DNA of 64,000 nucleotides from Terrabacter sp. Root85 (GCF_001429185.1 NZ_LMIW01000011.1:62001-126000); one strand, 5' to 3'; shown: positions 1 through 7,920, numbered from the stretch's first letter. Notes: generated from the sequence alone by a model not told the origin. Translations and numbers: made by a program.

Positions 1-1026
1 CTCGCGTCGTTCGCGAGCCGACGCCTCGGCAAGGACGTGCTCGACCTCGAGGACGCCACGGTGTCCGTGGGCGAGCCGCCGCACGAGCGCCGCCTCCTCG
101 ACCACGTGACGTGGCGGCTCGCGCCGGGGGAGCGCATCGGCATCGTCGGGGTCAACGGCGCCGGCAAGTCGACCCTCCTGCGCGCGCTGACGGGTGAGAT
201 CCCGCTCGACGCCGGCCGCCGCAAGATCGGCAAGACCGTCGCCATCGCCCACCTCACGCAGGAGGTGCGCGAGCTCGAGCGCTTCGAGCAGTGGCGGGTC
301 ATCGAGGCCATCGAGGACGTCAAGCAGTGGACGACTCTCGGCGACAAGGAGATCAGTGCGAGCCAGCTCGCGACGCGTCTCGGCTTCCCCGGCGGTCGCC
401 AGCAGGCGCGGGTCGGCGACCTCAGCGGTGGCGAGCGACGCCGGCTCCAGCTGACCCGCCTGCTGCTCACGGAGCCCAACGTGCTCATCCTCGACGAACC
501 GACCAACGACCTCGACATCGAGACACTGACCTCGCTCGAGGACGTCCTCGACGGCTGGGCCGGCACCCTCGTCGTCGTCTCGCACGACCGCTACCTGCTC
601 GAACGGGTGGCCGACAAGCAGCTGGCCCTGCTCGGGGACGGCAAGGTGCGCGAGCTGCCGGGCGGCGTCGAGGAGTACCTCCGGTTGCGCACGGCGGACA
701 TCGCGGCCCAGGTCGCACGCGCGGCCGCGCCCTCGGCCCCGAGCAGTGGCGCGGCTGCCCCATCGAGCTCGCCGGACGGCATACCTGCTCAGGCTGCGGC
801 GACCGCGAGCCCGGCCGAGGTGCGCGAGGCGCGCAAGTCGATGGCGCGCATCGAGAAGCAGCTCTCGCGGTTGCAGGACCGTGAGGAGCGCCTGCACGGC
901 GACATGGCCGAGAAGGCCACCGACCCTGCGGCCCTCGCCGACCTCAACGCGAAGCTGCAGGCCGTCGTCACCGAGCGCGAGGACCTCGAGCTCGAGTGGC
1001 TCGAGGCCGCGGAGGTCGTCGGCTGA
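1..1026 (+). CDS. ABC-F family ATPase, 3' part (start outside window)
   Basis: The reading frame is open from base 1, so the true start lies upstream; 341 codons are visible. One ATP-binding cassette is seen: Walker A GVNGAGKST, signature LSGGERRRLQL, Walker B VLILDEPTNDLD and the switch histidine in VVVSHDRYLL. Past the cassette comes an Ala/Ser/Pro linker and a charged helical segment (roughly the last 70 residues, rich in Glu/Arg/Leu) that should form a coiled coil, as in the C-terminal domain of Uup-like ABC-F proteins. There are no membrane helices. ABC-F proteins are cytosolic ATPases that act on ribosomes rather than transporters. The visible cassette is probably the second of two. The subfamily cannot be decided from this fragment. 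Confidence 0.93.
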   Translation, partial: LASFASRRLGKDVLDLEDATVSVGEPPHERRLLDHVTWRLAPGERIGIVGVNGAGKSTLLRALTGEIPLDAGRRKIGKTVAIAHLTQEVRELERFEQWRVIEAIEDVKQWTTLGDKEISASQLATRLGFPGGRQQARVGDLSGGERRRLQLTRLLLTEPNVLILDEPTNDLDIETLTSLEDVLDGWAGTLVVVSHDRYLLERVADKQLALLGDGKVRELPGGVEEYLRLRTADIAAQVARAAAPSAPSSGAAAPSSSPDGIPAQAAATASPAEVREARKSMARIEKQLSRLQDREERLHGDMAEKATDPAALADLNAKLQAVVTEREDLELEWLEAAEVVG

Positions 1027-1056
1027 CTGTCCGGAGCCCGGGTCGCCGGGCTCTTG

Positions 1057-1082
1057 AAAGTATCTTGATGTCAAGATACTTT
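1057..1082. promoter_or_regulatory. Perfect dyad operator upstream of the VOC gene (MarR-type)
   Basis: AAAGTATCTTGA at 1057-1068 and its exact reverse complement TCAAGATACTTT at 1071-1082 are separated by TG. It ends 6 bases before the VOC start codon, so a bound protein would block initiation. Its AT-richness stands out here. The neighbouring MarR gene is the obvious candidate ligand: MarR dimers bind dyads of this size, and the TCTTGA core recurs in that gene's own promoter region. Binding is inferred. Confidence 0.75.
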
Positions 1083-1088
1083 AGGGGC

Positions 1089-1451
1089 ATGGAGATGTTC
1101 CTGCACCACGTCCAGGTGTCCGGTCCGGCGGGCTGCGAGGACGCCATGCGCGACTTCTACGTCGGCGTCCTCGGGATGACCGAGGTCGACAAGCCCGAGC
1201 GGCTCCGGGCCCGCGGCGGCACGTGGTTCCGGGCCGGCTCCGCCGAGGTCCACGTCGGCATCGAGGAGGGCTTCGTCCCGGCGCGCAAGGCCCACCCCGG
1301 CATCGCGGTCGGTGACGTCGCCGCCCTCGCGCTCGTCGTCGGGCAGGCGGGGGCGCCGGTGACGTGGGACGAGAACATCCCGGGCCTGCGCCGCTTCCAC
1401 ACCACCGACCCCGTCGGCAACCGGCTGGAGTTCCAGCAGGCGCAGCGGTGA
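1089..1451 (+). CDS. VOC (glyoxalase/bleomycin-resistance) family protein
   Basis: This 120-residue protein has one vicinal-oxygen-chelate domain: an N-terminal HHVQVSGP strand, the YVGVLGMTEV helix-strand unit, and the C-terminal DPVGNRLEF motif typical of the family. VOC proteins dimerise and bind a metal for lyase, dioxygenase or drug-sequestering roles; the substrate here is unknown. ATG 1089 was chosen because it follows AGGGGC and gives a normal VOC length. A possible ATG at 1068 would put the operator inside the gene. The convergent MarR gene 13 bp downstream and the operator overlapping the leader suggest a repressor-controlled response to a small aromatic or electrophilic compound; that is inference. 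Confidence 0.88.
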   Translation: MEMFLHHVQVSGPAGCEDAMRDFYVGVLGMTEVDKPERLRARGGTWFRAGSAEVHVGIEEGFVPARKAHPGIAVGDVAALALVVGQAGAPVTWDENIPGLRRFHTTDPVGNRLEFQQAQR

Positions 1452-1464
1452 CCGGGTGAGGACC

Positions 1465-2007
1465 TCAGCCGTGCGAGTCGCGACGCGTCTCGCGGGTCTC
1501 CCGGGTCTCGAGCGGGGCCAGCATCCGCCGCAGCAGCCCGGCCAGCTGGGTCCGGTCGGTCGCCGACAGCTCCGAGAGCAGCGACTTCTCCTGCTCGATG
1601 AGGTCGGCCATCGCCGAGTCGACGACGTCGCGACCCGCCGGGGTCAGGCGCACGAGCACGCCGCGCCGGTCACCGGGGTCGGGACGCCGCTCGACGAAGC
1701 CGCTGCGCTCGAGTCGGTCGACGCGGTTGGTCATCGTCCCCGACGTGACGAGGGTCTGCTGCACGAGCTGGCCGGGCGACAGCTCGTAGGGCTCGCCGGC
1801 CCGGCGCAGCGCCGACAGCACGTCGAACGCCCACCCGTCGAGCAGGTGTTCGGAGAACGCCGAGCCGCGGGCGAGGTCGAGCCGGCGTGCGAGCCGCGAC
1901 ACCCGCGAGAGCACCTCGAGCGGCGACACGTCGAGGTCGGGGCGCTCCCGGCGCCAGGCCGCGACGATCTCGTCGACATCGTCGGCGGGCCTGCGGTCGG
2001 CGCTCAT
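1465..2007 (-). CDS. MarR family transcriptional regulator
   Basis: This 180-residue winged-helix regulator has the classic MarR core: a dimerisation helix near WAFDVLSALRRAGEPYELSPGQL, the recognition helix in TSGTMTNRVDRLERSGFVER and the wing DPGDRRGVLVRLTPAGRDVV. ATG 2007 gives the family length; upstream in-frame sequence lacks regulator-like residues. It converges with the VOC gene and diverges from the methyltransferase. Dyads with a TCTTGA core lie before the VOC gene (1057-1082) and in its own divergent promoter region (2027-2041), so autoregulation plus control of the VOC gene is the simplest model. The last residues carry an ETRETRETR repeat. The ligand is unknown. Confidence 0.9.
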   Translation of the reverse strand: MSADRRPADDVDEIVAAWRRERPDLDVSPLEVLSRVSRLARRLDLARGSAFSEHLLDGWAFDVLSALRRAGEPYELSPGQLVQQTLVTSGTMTNRVDRLERSGFVERRPDPGDRRGVLVRLTPAGRDVVDSAMADLIEQEKSLLSELSATDRTQLAGLLRRMLAPLETRETRETRRDSHG

Positions 2008-2026
2008 GCCCCCAACTGTAGTCGCC

Positions 2027-2041
2027 GTCAAGACTCTTGAC
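2027..2041. promoter_or_regulatory. Dyad in the MarR / methyltransferase divergent promoter region
   Basis: GTCAAGA-C-TCTTGAC is a perfect 7-bp dyad around one base. It shares the TCAAGA/TCTTGA half-site with the operator at 1057-1082, although the half-sites point the other way. It lies 20 bases from the MarR start and 22 bases before the methyltransferase ATG. It is a probable autoregulatory site. Confidence 0.5.
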
Positions 2042-2062
2042 ATCGAAAGAAAGCGAGACGAC

Positions 2063-2953
2063 ATGACCGAGCCCACGCCCCCGCCTGCGGCTGATGCAGC
2101 CGAGCCTGGCCCCGACCGTCCCGTCGCCCCGGGCGCTGCCGCTCGCTCGGCCGACTCCGCCTGGGACCCGCGGCAGTATGCCGTCTTCGCCGGCCACCGC
2201 GGCCGCCCCTTCGCCGACCTGCTGGCGCGCGTCGACGCCGACGACCCCGCGCTCGTCGTCGACCTCGGCTGCGGGCCCGGCGAGCTGACGCTCGGGCTCG
2301 CCCACCGCTGGCCCGGCGCACGGATCATCGGCGTCGACAGCTCTCCCGAGATGCTCGAGCGCGCCCGGGCCCTCGACGCCGACGGCCGCGTCGAGTGGGT
2401 CGAGGCGAGCGCCGAGGACTGGGACCCCACCGAGTCCGGCGGGTCGGTCGACGTCCTCGTCACGAACGCCACGCTCCAGTGGGTCCCGAGCCACCTGTGC
2501 CTCATCCCCTCGTGGCTCGAGAGCCTCGCGCCCGGAGGCACGTTCGCCATGCAGGTCCCCGCGAACTTCGACGCGCCGTCGCACCGGCTCATGCGCGAGG
2601 TCGCCGCGCACCACCCCCGCGCCGACGACCTGCGCCCGGGCCTCGACCGGGCCCAGGCCGTGGCCCGCCCGGAGACCTATGCCGCCCTCCTGCTCGACCG
2701 CGCCGCCGACGTCGACGTGTGGCAGACGACGTACCAGCACGTGCTCACCGCCGAACCCGACAGTCCGCACCCGGTGCTCGAGTGGGTGCGGGGCACCGGC
2801 CTGCGCCCGGTGCTCGGCGTCCTCGACGGCGACGAGCGAGACGCCTTCGTCACGGACTACGAGCGCGAGCTCGAGACGGCATACCCCCGTCGCGCGTTCG
2901 GCGTGCTCTTCCCCTTCACGCGGACGTTCGCCGTGGCCCGCACCCCGCGCTGA
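2063..2953 (+). CDS. tam: Trans-aconitate 2-methyltransferase-like SAM methyltransferase
   Basis: This 296-residue class I methyltransferase has the SAM-binding motif VVDLGCGPGELT, the acidic loop IIGVDSSPEM and the family motifs NATLQWVP and FAMQVPANFDAPSH that match trans-aconitate methyltransferase (Tam). Tam transfers a methyl group from S-adenosylmethionine to trans-aconitate, which detoxifies an aconitase inhibitor. The first 30 or so residues are Pro/Ala-rich and probably disordered. ATG 2063 follows a purine-rich stretch (GAAAGAAAGCGAG). It is divergent from the MarR gene with a dyad between them, so it may be a second target. The family is secure; the exact substrate is inferred. Confidence 0.85.
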   Translation: MTEPTPPPAADAAEPGPDRPVAPGAAARSADSAWDPRQYAVFAGHRGRPFADLLARVDADDPALVVDLGCGPGELTLGLAHRWPGARIIGVDSSPEMLERARALDADGRVEWVEASAEDWDPTESGGSVDVLVTNATLQWVPSHLCLIPSWLESLAPGGTFAMQVPANFDAPSHRLMREVAAHHPRADDLRPGLDRAQAVARPETYAALLLDRAADVDVWQTTYQHVLTAEPDSPHPVLEWVRGTGLRPVLGVLDGDERDAFVTDYERELETAYPRRAFGVLFPFTRTFAVARTPR

Positions 2954-2965
2954 CGCGATCTCGCC

Positions 2966-4447
2966 TCAGGGCGCTCCGTCACCGCGGTGCCGCTCCTGCG
3001 CGACGACCTCCGTGAGGTCGGCCAGGCGCCGGCGCTGCTGCAAGGGTCGGGCCATCCGGTGGTTGCCCTCGAGACGTTCGGCGTTGCGGTCGAGGTAGGC
3101 CCAGTAGCCGGCGGTGAAGGGGCAGGCGTCGTCGCCGACCCGCTTCCTGGGGTCGTAGCGACAGCCGCCGCAGTAGTCGCTCATCCGGTTGATGTAGGCG
3201 CCGCCCGAGACGTAGGGCTTCGTCGCCATCGCTCCGCCGTCGGCGTGCTGGCTCATCCCGACGACGTTGGCCGGCATGACCCAGTCGTAGCCGTCGACGA
3301 ACCGCGTCTGGAACCACTCGGTCAGCGTGTCGGGGTCGTAGCCGCGCTGCGCCGCCCAGTTGCCGAGCACCATGAGGCGCGGGATGTGGTGCACCCAGCC
3401 GCGGTCGCGCACGCCCGCCACCGCGTCCTGCAGGCAGGCGGCCTCGACGGCGTCGGCGTCGAGCCGGTCGAACCAGTCCGGCAGTGGCGACCGCGCCTGC
3501 AGGGCGTTGCGGCGGCGGTAGGTCGGGCCGAAGTGCCAGTAGAGGTGCCAGACGTACTCACGCCAGCCGATGACCTGGCGCACGAAGCCCTCGACCGACG
3601 CGAGAGGTGCGTCGCCGTCGCGGTAGGCCTGCACGGCGCGGTCGGCGACCTCGACCGGGTCGAGCAGCCCGAGGTTGAGTGGCACGGACAGGAGGCTGTG
3701 CGCCATGGCCCAGTCGCCGCGGAGCATCGCGTCCTCGTGCGGACCGAAGGCCCCGAGTCGGTGCGTGACGAACCGTTCGAGGGCCGCCAGGGCCTCGCGA
3801 CGGGTCACGGCGAAGAGGCGTGGCCCGTCGACGCCGGTGGGTCGGACGTGGCCCTCGCGCGTCCAGCGGTCGAGGTCGTCGCGCACCTCGGCGTCGATGT
3901 CGTCCTCGCGCGGCTGGTAGGGCGCGGGCACATCGAGCCGCTCGGCTCCCTTGGGCGGGGGCTCGCGGTTGTCCTCGTCGAACGACCACCGTCCGCCGAC
4001 GGGGCGGTCGCCCTCGACGAGCAGGTCGAGCCGCTGCCGCTGGAAGCGGTAGAAGTCCTCCATCCGCAGCCGTCGCCGCCCGTCGGCCCACCGGGCGAAG
4101 TCCTCGCGCGACAGGCTGTAGCCAGGCGTCGGGTCGACGGACTCGACCATCCCCGTGGCGAGCAGGCGGCGCACGAGGCGCTCGGCGGCATACGACGTCG
4201 GCTCGTGGACCCGCACCGGCTCGCCCATCTCGCGCAACGCCTCGGTGTAGGTGTCGGTGCGCAGGAGCACGGCGGAGTCACCGAGCTCGGCGGCTCGGTG
4301 GCGCAGCGCCGAGAGCACGAGGTGCAGCTTCTGACGGTGGAACGGTCGTCGCCCCAGCGCCCGACCGCTCTCGACGAGCAGGACGCCTCCGCGGCCCACG
4401 TCGAAGTGCGGGCCGAGCTGGTCGGCGAAGAGCCAGCGCCTCGTCAT
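2966..4447 (-). CDS. Cryptochrome/photolyase, iron-sulfur bacterial (6-4) type
   Basis: This 493-residue flavoprotein matches the FeS-BCP/PhrB group. It begins MTRRWLFADQLGPHF (photolyase-related Rossmann domain), followed by the FAD-binding helical domain with HIPRLMVLGNWA and NVVGMSQHADGG. The C-terminal segment YCGGCRYDPRKRVGDDACPF supplies three of the four cysteines expected to hold a [4Fe-4S] cluster. Members repair (6-4) photoproducts using blue light, FAD and a ribolumazine antenna. Full length. It converges with the methyltransferase gene (12-bp gap). The upstream region is shared with the sigma-factor gene on the other strand. Confidence 0.92.
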   Translation of the reverse strand: MTRRWLFADQLGPHFDVGRGGVLLVESGRALGRRPFHRQKLHLVLSALRHRAAELGDSAVLLRTDTYTEALREMGEPVRVHEPTSYAAERLVRRLLATGMVESVDPTPGYSLSREDFARWADGRRRLRMEDFYRFQRQRLDLLVEGDRPVGGRWSFDEDNREPPPKGAERLDVPAPYQPREDDIDAEVRDDLDRWTREGHVRPTGVDGPRLFAVTRREALAALERFVTHRLGAFGPHEDAMLRGDWAMAHSLLSVPLNLGLLDPVEVADRAVQAYRDGDAPLASVEGFVRQVIGWREYVWHLYWHFGPTYRRRNALQARSPLPDWFDRLDADAVEAACLQDAVAGVRDRGWVHHIPRLMVLGNWAAQRGYDPDTLTEWFQTRFVDGYDWVMPANVVGMSQHADGGAMATKPYVSGGAYINRMSDYCGGCRYDPRKRVGDDACPFTAGYWAYLDRNAERLEGNHRMARPLQQRRRLADLTEVVAQERHRGDGAP

Positions 4448-4613
4448 CGGGTGGGCGTCGTCAGGTGCACGGCCTCATCATGGCCGAGGCCGGCGACAGC
4501 GGGGGGCCTGCGCACGGGCGGGGAGGGCGCCGGGTCGCCGGGTAAACCGCCGGTCTCGCCGGGTTAAGGCCCCGGTCTCGTCGAGGCCAGCCGTCTCGCT
4601 CGAGGAGAAAGTC

Positions 4614-4669
4614 TGGGTCAATTTCCGGCATTTCGACCCATTTCGGCAAACCGTGTCATGAAATGGGTC
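4614..4669. repeat. Inverted repeats between photolyase and sigma-factor genes (first cluster)
   Basis: GACCCATTTC (4635-4644) and its perfect complement GAAATGGGTC (4660-4669) flank a 15-base spacer. A further TGGGTC at 4614-4619 pairs with the GACCCA inside the first arm, so the same hexamer appears three times in alternating orientation. The segment is clearly AT-richer than its surroundings. It lies about 190 bases upstream of the photolyase start and 310 upstream of the sigma gene, so it could serve either. I see no gene in 4448-4976. Confidence 0.6.
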
Positions 4670-4761
4670 CCGGCACGTCATACAGATGACGGCACCGCAG
4701 GGGTCTCCCGCTTGGTCAGGGGAGGGAGTGACCCCTACGGGTTTGTCTTCGGTGGTGCCGC

Positions 4762-4888
4762 CAGGTTTCGTCCTTCCGCGTGGTTTCGTGGAGGGGATCA
4801 TTCGGAAGGACGAAACCTGCCCACCGCGCGTCGAGGCAGACCCCGAAGGGGGTGCCACCGCAGGGCCCGATCCGGACTGTTTCGTCCT
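4762..4888. repeat. 17-bp perfect inverted repeat plus third GTTTCGTCCT copy
   Basis: CAGGTTTCGTCCTTCCG (4762-4778) is exactly reverse-complemented at 4803-4819, with a 24-base spacer. The core GTTTCGTCCT occurs at 4765-4774, inverted at 4807-4816, and again directly at 4879-4888. A related GGTTTCGTG sits in the spacer. No protein-like signal is visible in this stretch even though a frame is open through it. It ends about 90 bases before the chosen start of the sigma-factor gene, so an operator or attenuator role is plausible. Confidence 0.65.
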
Positions 4889-4976
4889 GATCTCGCACAC
4901 GCCCGCGCTCCGACTCGACGCCCGCCCCGCTGCTTGGCAGACTGACCCGCACCGGGGCAGTAGAAGGGCGAAAGGG

Positions 4977-6821
4977 TTGTCGGCAGACGCGACCTTGTGG
5001 TCGAGCGAGGCATGGGCCTCGGCCCCTGACGTGTCCCTCCTCGTCCGGACCCGAGAAGGCTCGGCCGAGGCGTTCGGTGAGCTGTGGCGTCGCCACCTGC
5101 CGGCTGCGTATGCCGTCGCGGGACGTCACCGTGGCCGCTCGGCCCCGGAGGACATCGTCGCCGAGGCCGCCGCGCGCGTCCTCGCGCTGATCCGCGCGGG
5201 CAAGGGACCCGACGAGCACTTCCGGGCCTACTTCCTCTCCGCCGTGCGGTCCGTCGCCATCGACCAGGGCCGCCGCGACCTGCGGGTCGTGCCGACCGAG
5301 GCCGACGACCTCGAGGTTCTCGCCGATCCGGCCGACGACCCCTTCGAGGGCCTCGCGACCGACGACGAGGGGCTCGCCCTCGTCCGGGAGGCCTTCGCCG
5401 GGCTCTCCGAGCGCGACCAGCGCGTGCTGTGGCACACCACGGTCGAGGGCGCCGCGCCGCGCGCCGTCGCGCCGGCCCTCGGCATGACCGCCAACGCCGT
5501 CAGCGTTCGCGCCATGCGGGCCCGCGAGTCGCTCCGGGCGCTCTACCTGGACGCCCGGGCCGAGCGCGGCCTCGCCGCCGCTGACACCGACGAGTGCCGC
5601 TGGACCGTGACCCACCTCGGGGCGCTCGTCCGCGGGCGCCTGCCCAAGCGGCAGACCGAGCGCGCCGAGGCGCACGTCGCCGAGTGCCCGCACGCAGCGA
5701 CCATCGCGGCCGACCTGAGGGTCATCCACGACGGGTTCCCGGCGCTCATCGTCCCGCTCGCGCTGCTGGCCGGTCTCGGCACGCCTGGCTTCGTCAGTGT
5801 GCCCGCCGTCGTCGGCCTCCCCGGTGGCGCCGGAGCGGCGGGCTTCGCCGGGTTCACCGGCGGCGCGGGGGGGCCCGCCCCGGGCGCGGGGGGTGCGGCT
5901 CAGCCTGCGCCGTCGCCCTCCTCCTCTTCATCCGCCGGGTCGGGGGCCGATGCCGTCGCCCAGGTGGCGAGCCGGGTCACCGGTCTCGTGGCCGGGCTCG
6001 CCGTCTCGGCCGGGGTCGCGGGGGCGCTGGCACTGCCCGGTGCCTCGCTCGCGGCGCCCTCGGCGACGGCCTCCCCGGTTCCGAGTGCGACGGCCTTGAG
6101 CGCCGCACCCGGGGCCGGCGCGGGAAGCGGCGCCGGCGCCGTCCCGAGTGCTTCCCCACGAGCCGTCGGCAGCTCACTGCCGATCTCCCCGACCGGCCTG
6201 CCCACCCGGACCATCAGCGCCTCGCCCATCCCGTCGGCGGCGACTCGGACGTCGACGTCGTCGGGCGACGTGGCGCGTGACCCGGGCAGCACGCCCTCGA
6301 CGGTCGGCGGCACCACGGTCCCTCGAGGCGGGACGTCGGCCGAGAGCGGTGGCGCGACCCCAGCGACTCCGGCGCCCCCGACGGGCACGGCCACCGGACG
6401 GCCGACGACGCCTCCGGCCACCACGCCGCCCGCCCCGCCGACGACGAGACCTCCGTCCCCCAGCCCGACACCCCCGGCGCCGACCACGACGCCCCCGGCG
6501 CCCCAGCCGGGTGGCGTCGCGCCCACCATCACGGTCCGCCTCGTGTCCGGACGCGACCCGGCGCGGATCTCCGTACGCGTGCGCTCCCAGGTCGAGGGCT
6601 CGATGACGGTACGCATCAGCAACGCGTCGGGCGCCGGGACGCTCTCCGTGCGCAACTCCAGCTGGACGTGCGCCCAGACGAGCACGTCCGCGGTGCGGTG
6701 CGCGGGGGAGCGGGGCCAGGCCCTGCTCGAGCAGTCCGGCACCGGAGCGACCCAGGCTGTCGTCGTGCGCGTCACCGACGCCGCCGGCGACACCTGGACC
6801 GAGACCCTCCGCCCCACCTGA
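4977..6821 (+). CDS. ECF sigma factor fused to a zinc-finger/membrane/extracytoplasmic extension (copy 1)
   Basis: About 614 residues from TTG 4977, preceded at good spacing by AGAAGG. The frame is open back to 4686, but those residues look non-coding and overlap the inverted repeat. Sigma2 lies around residues 20-100 (AEAFGELWRRHLPAAY, FRAYFLSAVRSVAIDQGRRD) and sigma4 around 135-190 (LSERDQRVLWHTTVEG, TANAVSVRAMRARESL). Next comes an anti-sigma-like segment with CRWTVTHL and AHVAECPHA (Cys/His spacing like zf-HC2). One or two hydrophobic helices follow, then a long Thr/Pro-rich linker and a C-terminal Cys-containing beta-like domain of about 90 residues. It resembles the large actinobacterial ECF classes with C-terminal extensions. 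A paralogue lies 1.1 kb downstream. Membrane tethering and envelope sensing are inferred. Confidence 0.85.
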   Translation: MSADATLWSSEAWASAPDVSLLVRTREGSAEAFGELWRRHLPAAYAVAGRHRGRSAPEDIVAEAAARVLALIRAGKGPDEHFRAYFLSAVRSVAIDQGRRDLRVVPTEADDLEVLADPADDPFEGLATDDEGLALVREAFAGLSERDQRVLWHTTVEGAAPRAVAPALGMTANAVSVRAMRARESLRALYLDARAERGLAAADTDECRWTVTHLGALVRGRLPKRQTERAEAHVAECPHAATIAADLRVIHDGFPALIVPLALLAGLGTPGFVSVPAVVGLPGGAGAAGFAGFTGGAGGPAPGAGGAAQPAPSPSSSSSAGSGADAVAQVASRVTGLVAGLAVSAGVAGALALPGASLAAPSATASPVPSATALSAAPGAGAGSGAGAVPSASPRAVGSSLPISPTGLPTRTISASPIPSAATRTSTSSGDVARDPGSTPSTVGGTTVPRGGTSAESGGATPATPAPPTGTATGRPTTPPATTPPAPPTTRPPSPSPTPPAPTTTPPAPQPGGVAPTITVRLVSGRDPARISVRVRSQVEGSMTVRISNASGAGTLSVRNSSWTCAQTSTSAVRCAGERGQALLEQSGTGATQAVVVRVTDAAGDTWTETLRPT

Positions 6822-6832
6822 CCCCACCCCCT

Positions 6833-6947
6833 CCTCGAGTGAGCGCCCGACCACAGTCGAGTGAGCCCGTCGTCCCATCCGTCACAGGAGGGGTGGGACG
6901 AGTGGGCCAGGGCGCTCACTCGTGTGGGACGGGGCGCTCACTCGAGG
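6833..6947. terminator. Inverted-repeat region between convergent sigma-factor and TetR genes
   Basis: CCTCGAGTGAGCGCCC (6833-6848) is perfectly complementary to 6932-6947. Shortened copies of the same sequence lie at 6858-6868 (direct) and 6910-6922 (inverted), so several alternative hairpins can form. It fills the gap between the 3' ends of two convergent genes, which suits a bidirectional terminator. No T-run follows. Confidence 0.6.
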
Positions 6948-6955
6948 TGGGTTGG

Positions 6956-7612
6956 TCAGCGGTGGGGGACCGTGACGAGCCGCGGCGTGCGGTCGAGGCC
7001 CGAGAGCCCGTTCCAAGCGAGGTTGACCAGGTGCGCGGCGACCTGGTCCTTCTTGAACTTGCGCCGGTCGAGCCACCACTGCCCCGTGAGGGCCACCATC
7101 CCGACGAGCATCTGCGCGTGGATCGGTGCCGACCTGGGGTCGAGGCCGCGCTGCTTGAACTCGGCGGCGAGCAGGTGCTCGACCTGCACCGCGACGTCAC
7201 CGAGGACGCTCGCGAACGACCCGGTCGACTGGCCCGGCGGCGAGTCCCGCACGAGGATGCGGAAGCCCGACGGGTCTCTCTCGATGTAGTCGAGCAGGGC
7301 GAGCGTGGCCCGCTCGAGCAGGACCCGCGCGCCTTCCGGCTCCTCGAGCGCCGTGCTGATGCCGCCCATCAGTGCCTGGATCTCACGGTCCACGACGACG
7401 GCGTAGAGGCCCTCCTTGCCGCCGAAGTGCTCGTAGACGACCGGCTTGGAGACGCTCGCCTTGGCAGCGACCTCCTCGACCGTCGTGGCCTCGAAACCCT
7501 TGTCGGCGAAGAGCTTGCGTCCGACGGCGATGAGCTGCTCGCGGCGTTCCGGGCCGGTCATCCGGGCGCGAGGGCGGGAGCGGTCGGCGCGGTCTGAGCG
7601 GTCGGCGGTCAC
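6956..7612 (-). CDS. TetR/AcrR family transcriptional regulator
   Basis: From GTG 7612 this gives 218 residues, the usual TetR size; ATG 7561 would start directly before the helix-turn-helix domain. The N-terminal domain reads RREQLIAVGRKLFADKGFEATTVEEVAAKASVSKPVVYEHFGGKEGLYAVV, the standard TetR_N helix-turn-helix. The C-terminal ligand-binding domain is helical and ends WWLDRRKFKKDQVAAHLVNLAWNGL. It lies between the two ECF sigma genes and converges with the first, with no obvious transporter or enzyme partner beside it. Target genes are unknown. Confidence 0.88.
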   Translation of the reverse strand: MTADRSDRADRSRPRARMTGPERREQLIAVGRKLFADKGFEATTVEEVAAKASVSKPVVYEHFGGKEGLYAVVVDREIQALMGGISTALEEPEGARVLLERATLALLDYIERDPSGFRILVRDSPPGQSTGSFASVLGDVAVQVEHLLAAEFKQRGLDPRSAPIHAQMLVGMVALTGQWWLDRRKFKKDQVAAHLVNLAWNGLSGLDRTPRLVTVPHR

Positions 7613-7780
7613 GCCGCCATTGTGCCTGTCCGGGTCTCGTCGGCCGCGACGGACGAGGCCGGACCCGACTTTCTTGCCGAATCCCGTCATGAAACGGCCC
7701 CTCGACACGTCTATGTCATTGGTAGGGAGGAGGCGGTTCGCGCGTGGCGCCGTGTGGGGACACGGTCCGGGCGAGACCGC

Positions 7781-7831
7781 CGGTGAGGTCGATCTCGACG
7801 CGAAAGGGGCGGGCGCGGATCGACCTCACCG
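7781..7831. repeat. 14-bp perfect inverted repeat upstream of the second sigma-factor gene
   Basis: CGGTGAGGTCGATC (7781-7794) and GATCGACCTCACCG (7818-7831) are perfect complements with a 23-base spacer. The geometry matches the 17-bp/24-base repeat upstream of the first sigma gene, although the arm sequences differ. It ends 89 bases before the chosen GTG. Elsewhere in 7613-7920 I see only a short CGTGT-GGGG-ACACG hairpin near 7750 and no gene. Confidence 0.6.
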
Positions 7832-7920
7832 TCATGCCCGACGACACTTCGGCAAAGACCCCCACCGGGCGGCCGTCGTGGCGCACACTGGTGAGGCACA
7901 TCCGCGAAAGGTGCCGCAGA

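Noticed and set aside
4686-4976. N-terminal extension of sigma factor 1 from ATG 4686
   Set aside because: The extra 97 residues are unlike sigma factors and their DNA carries the perfect 17-bp inverted repeat. TTG 4977 has a good ribosome-binding site and starts just before sigma2.
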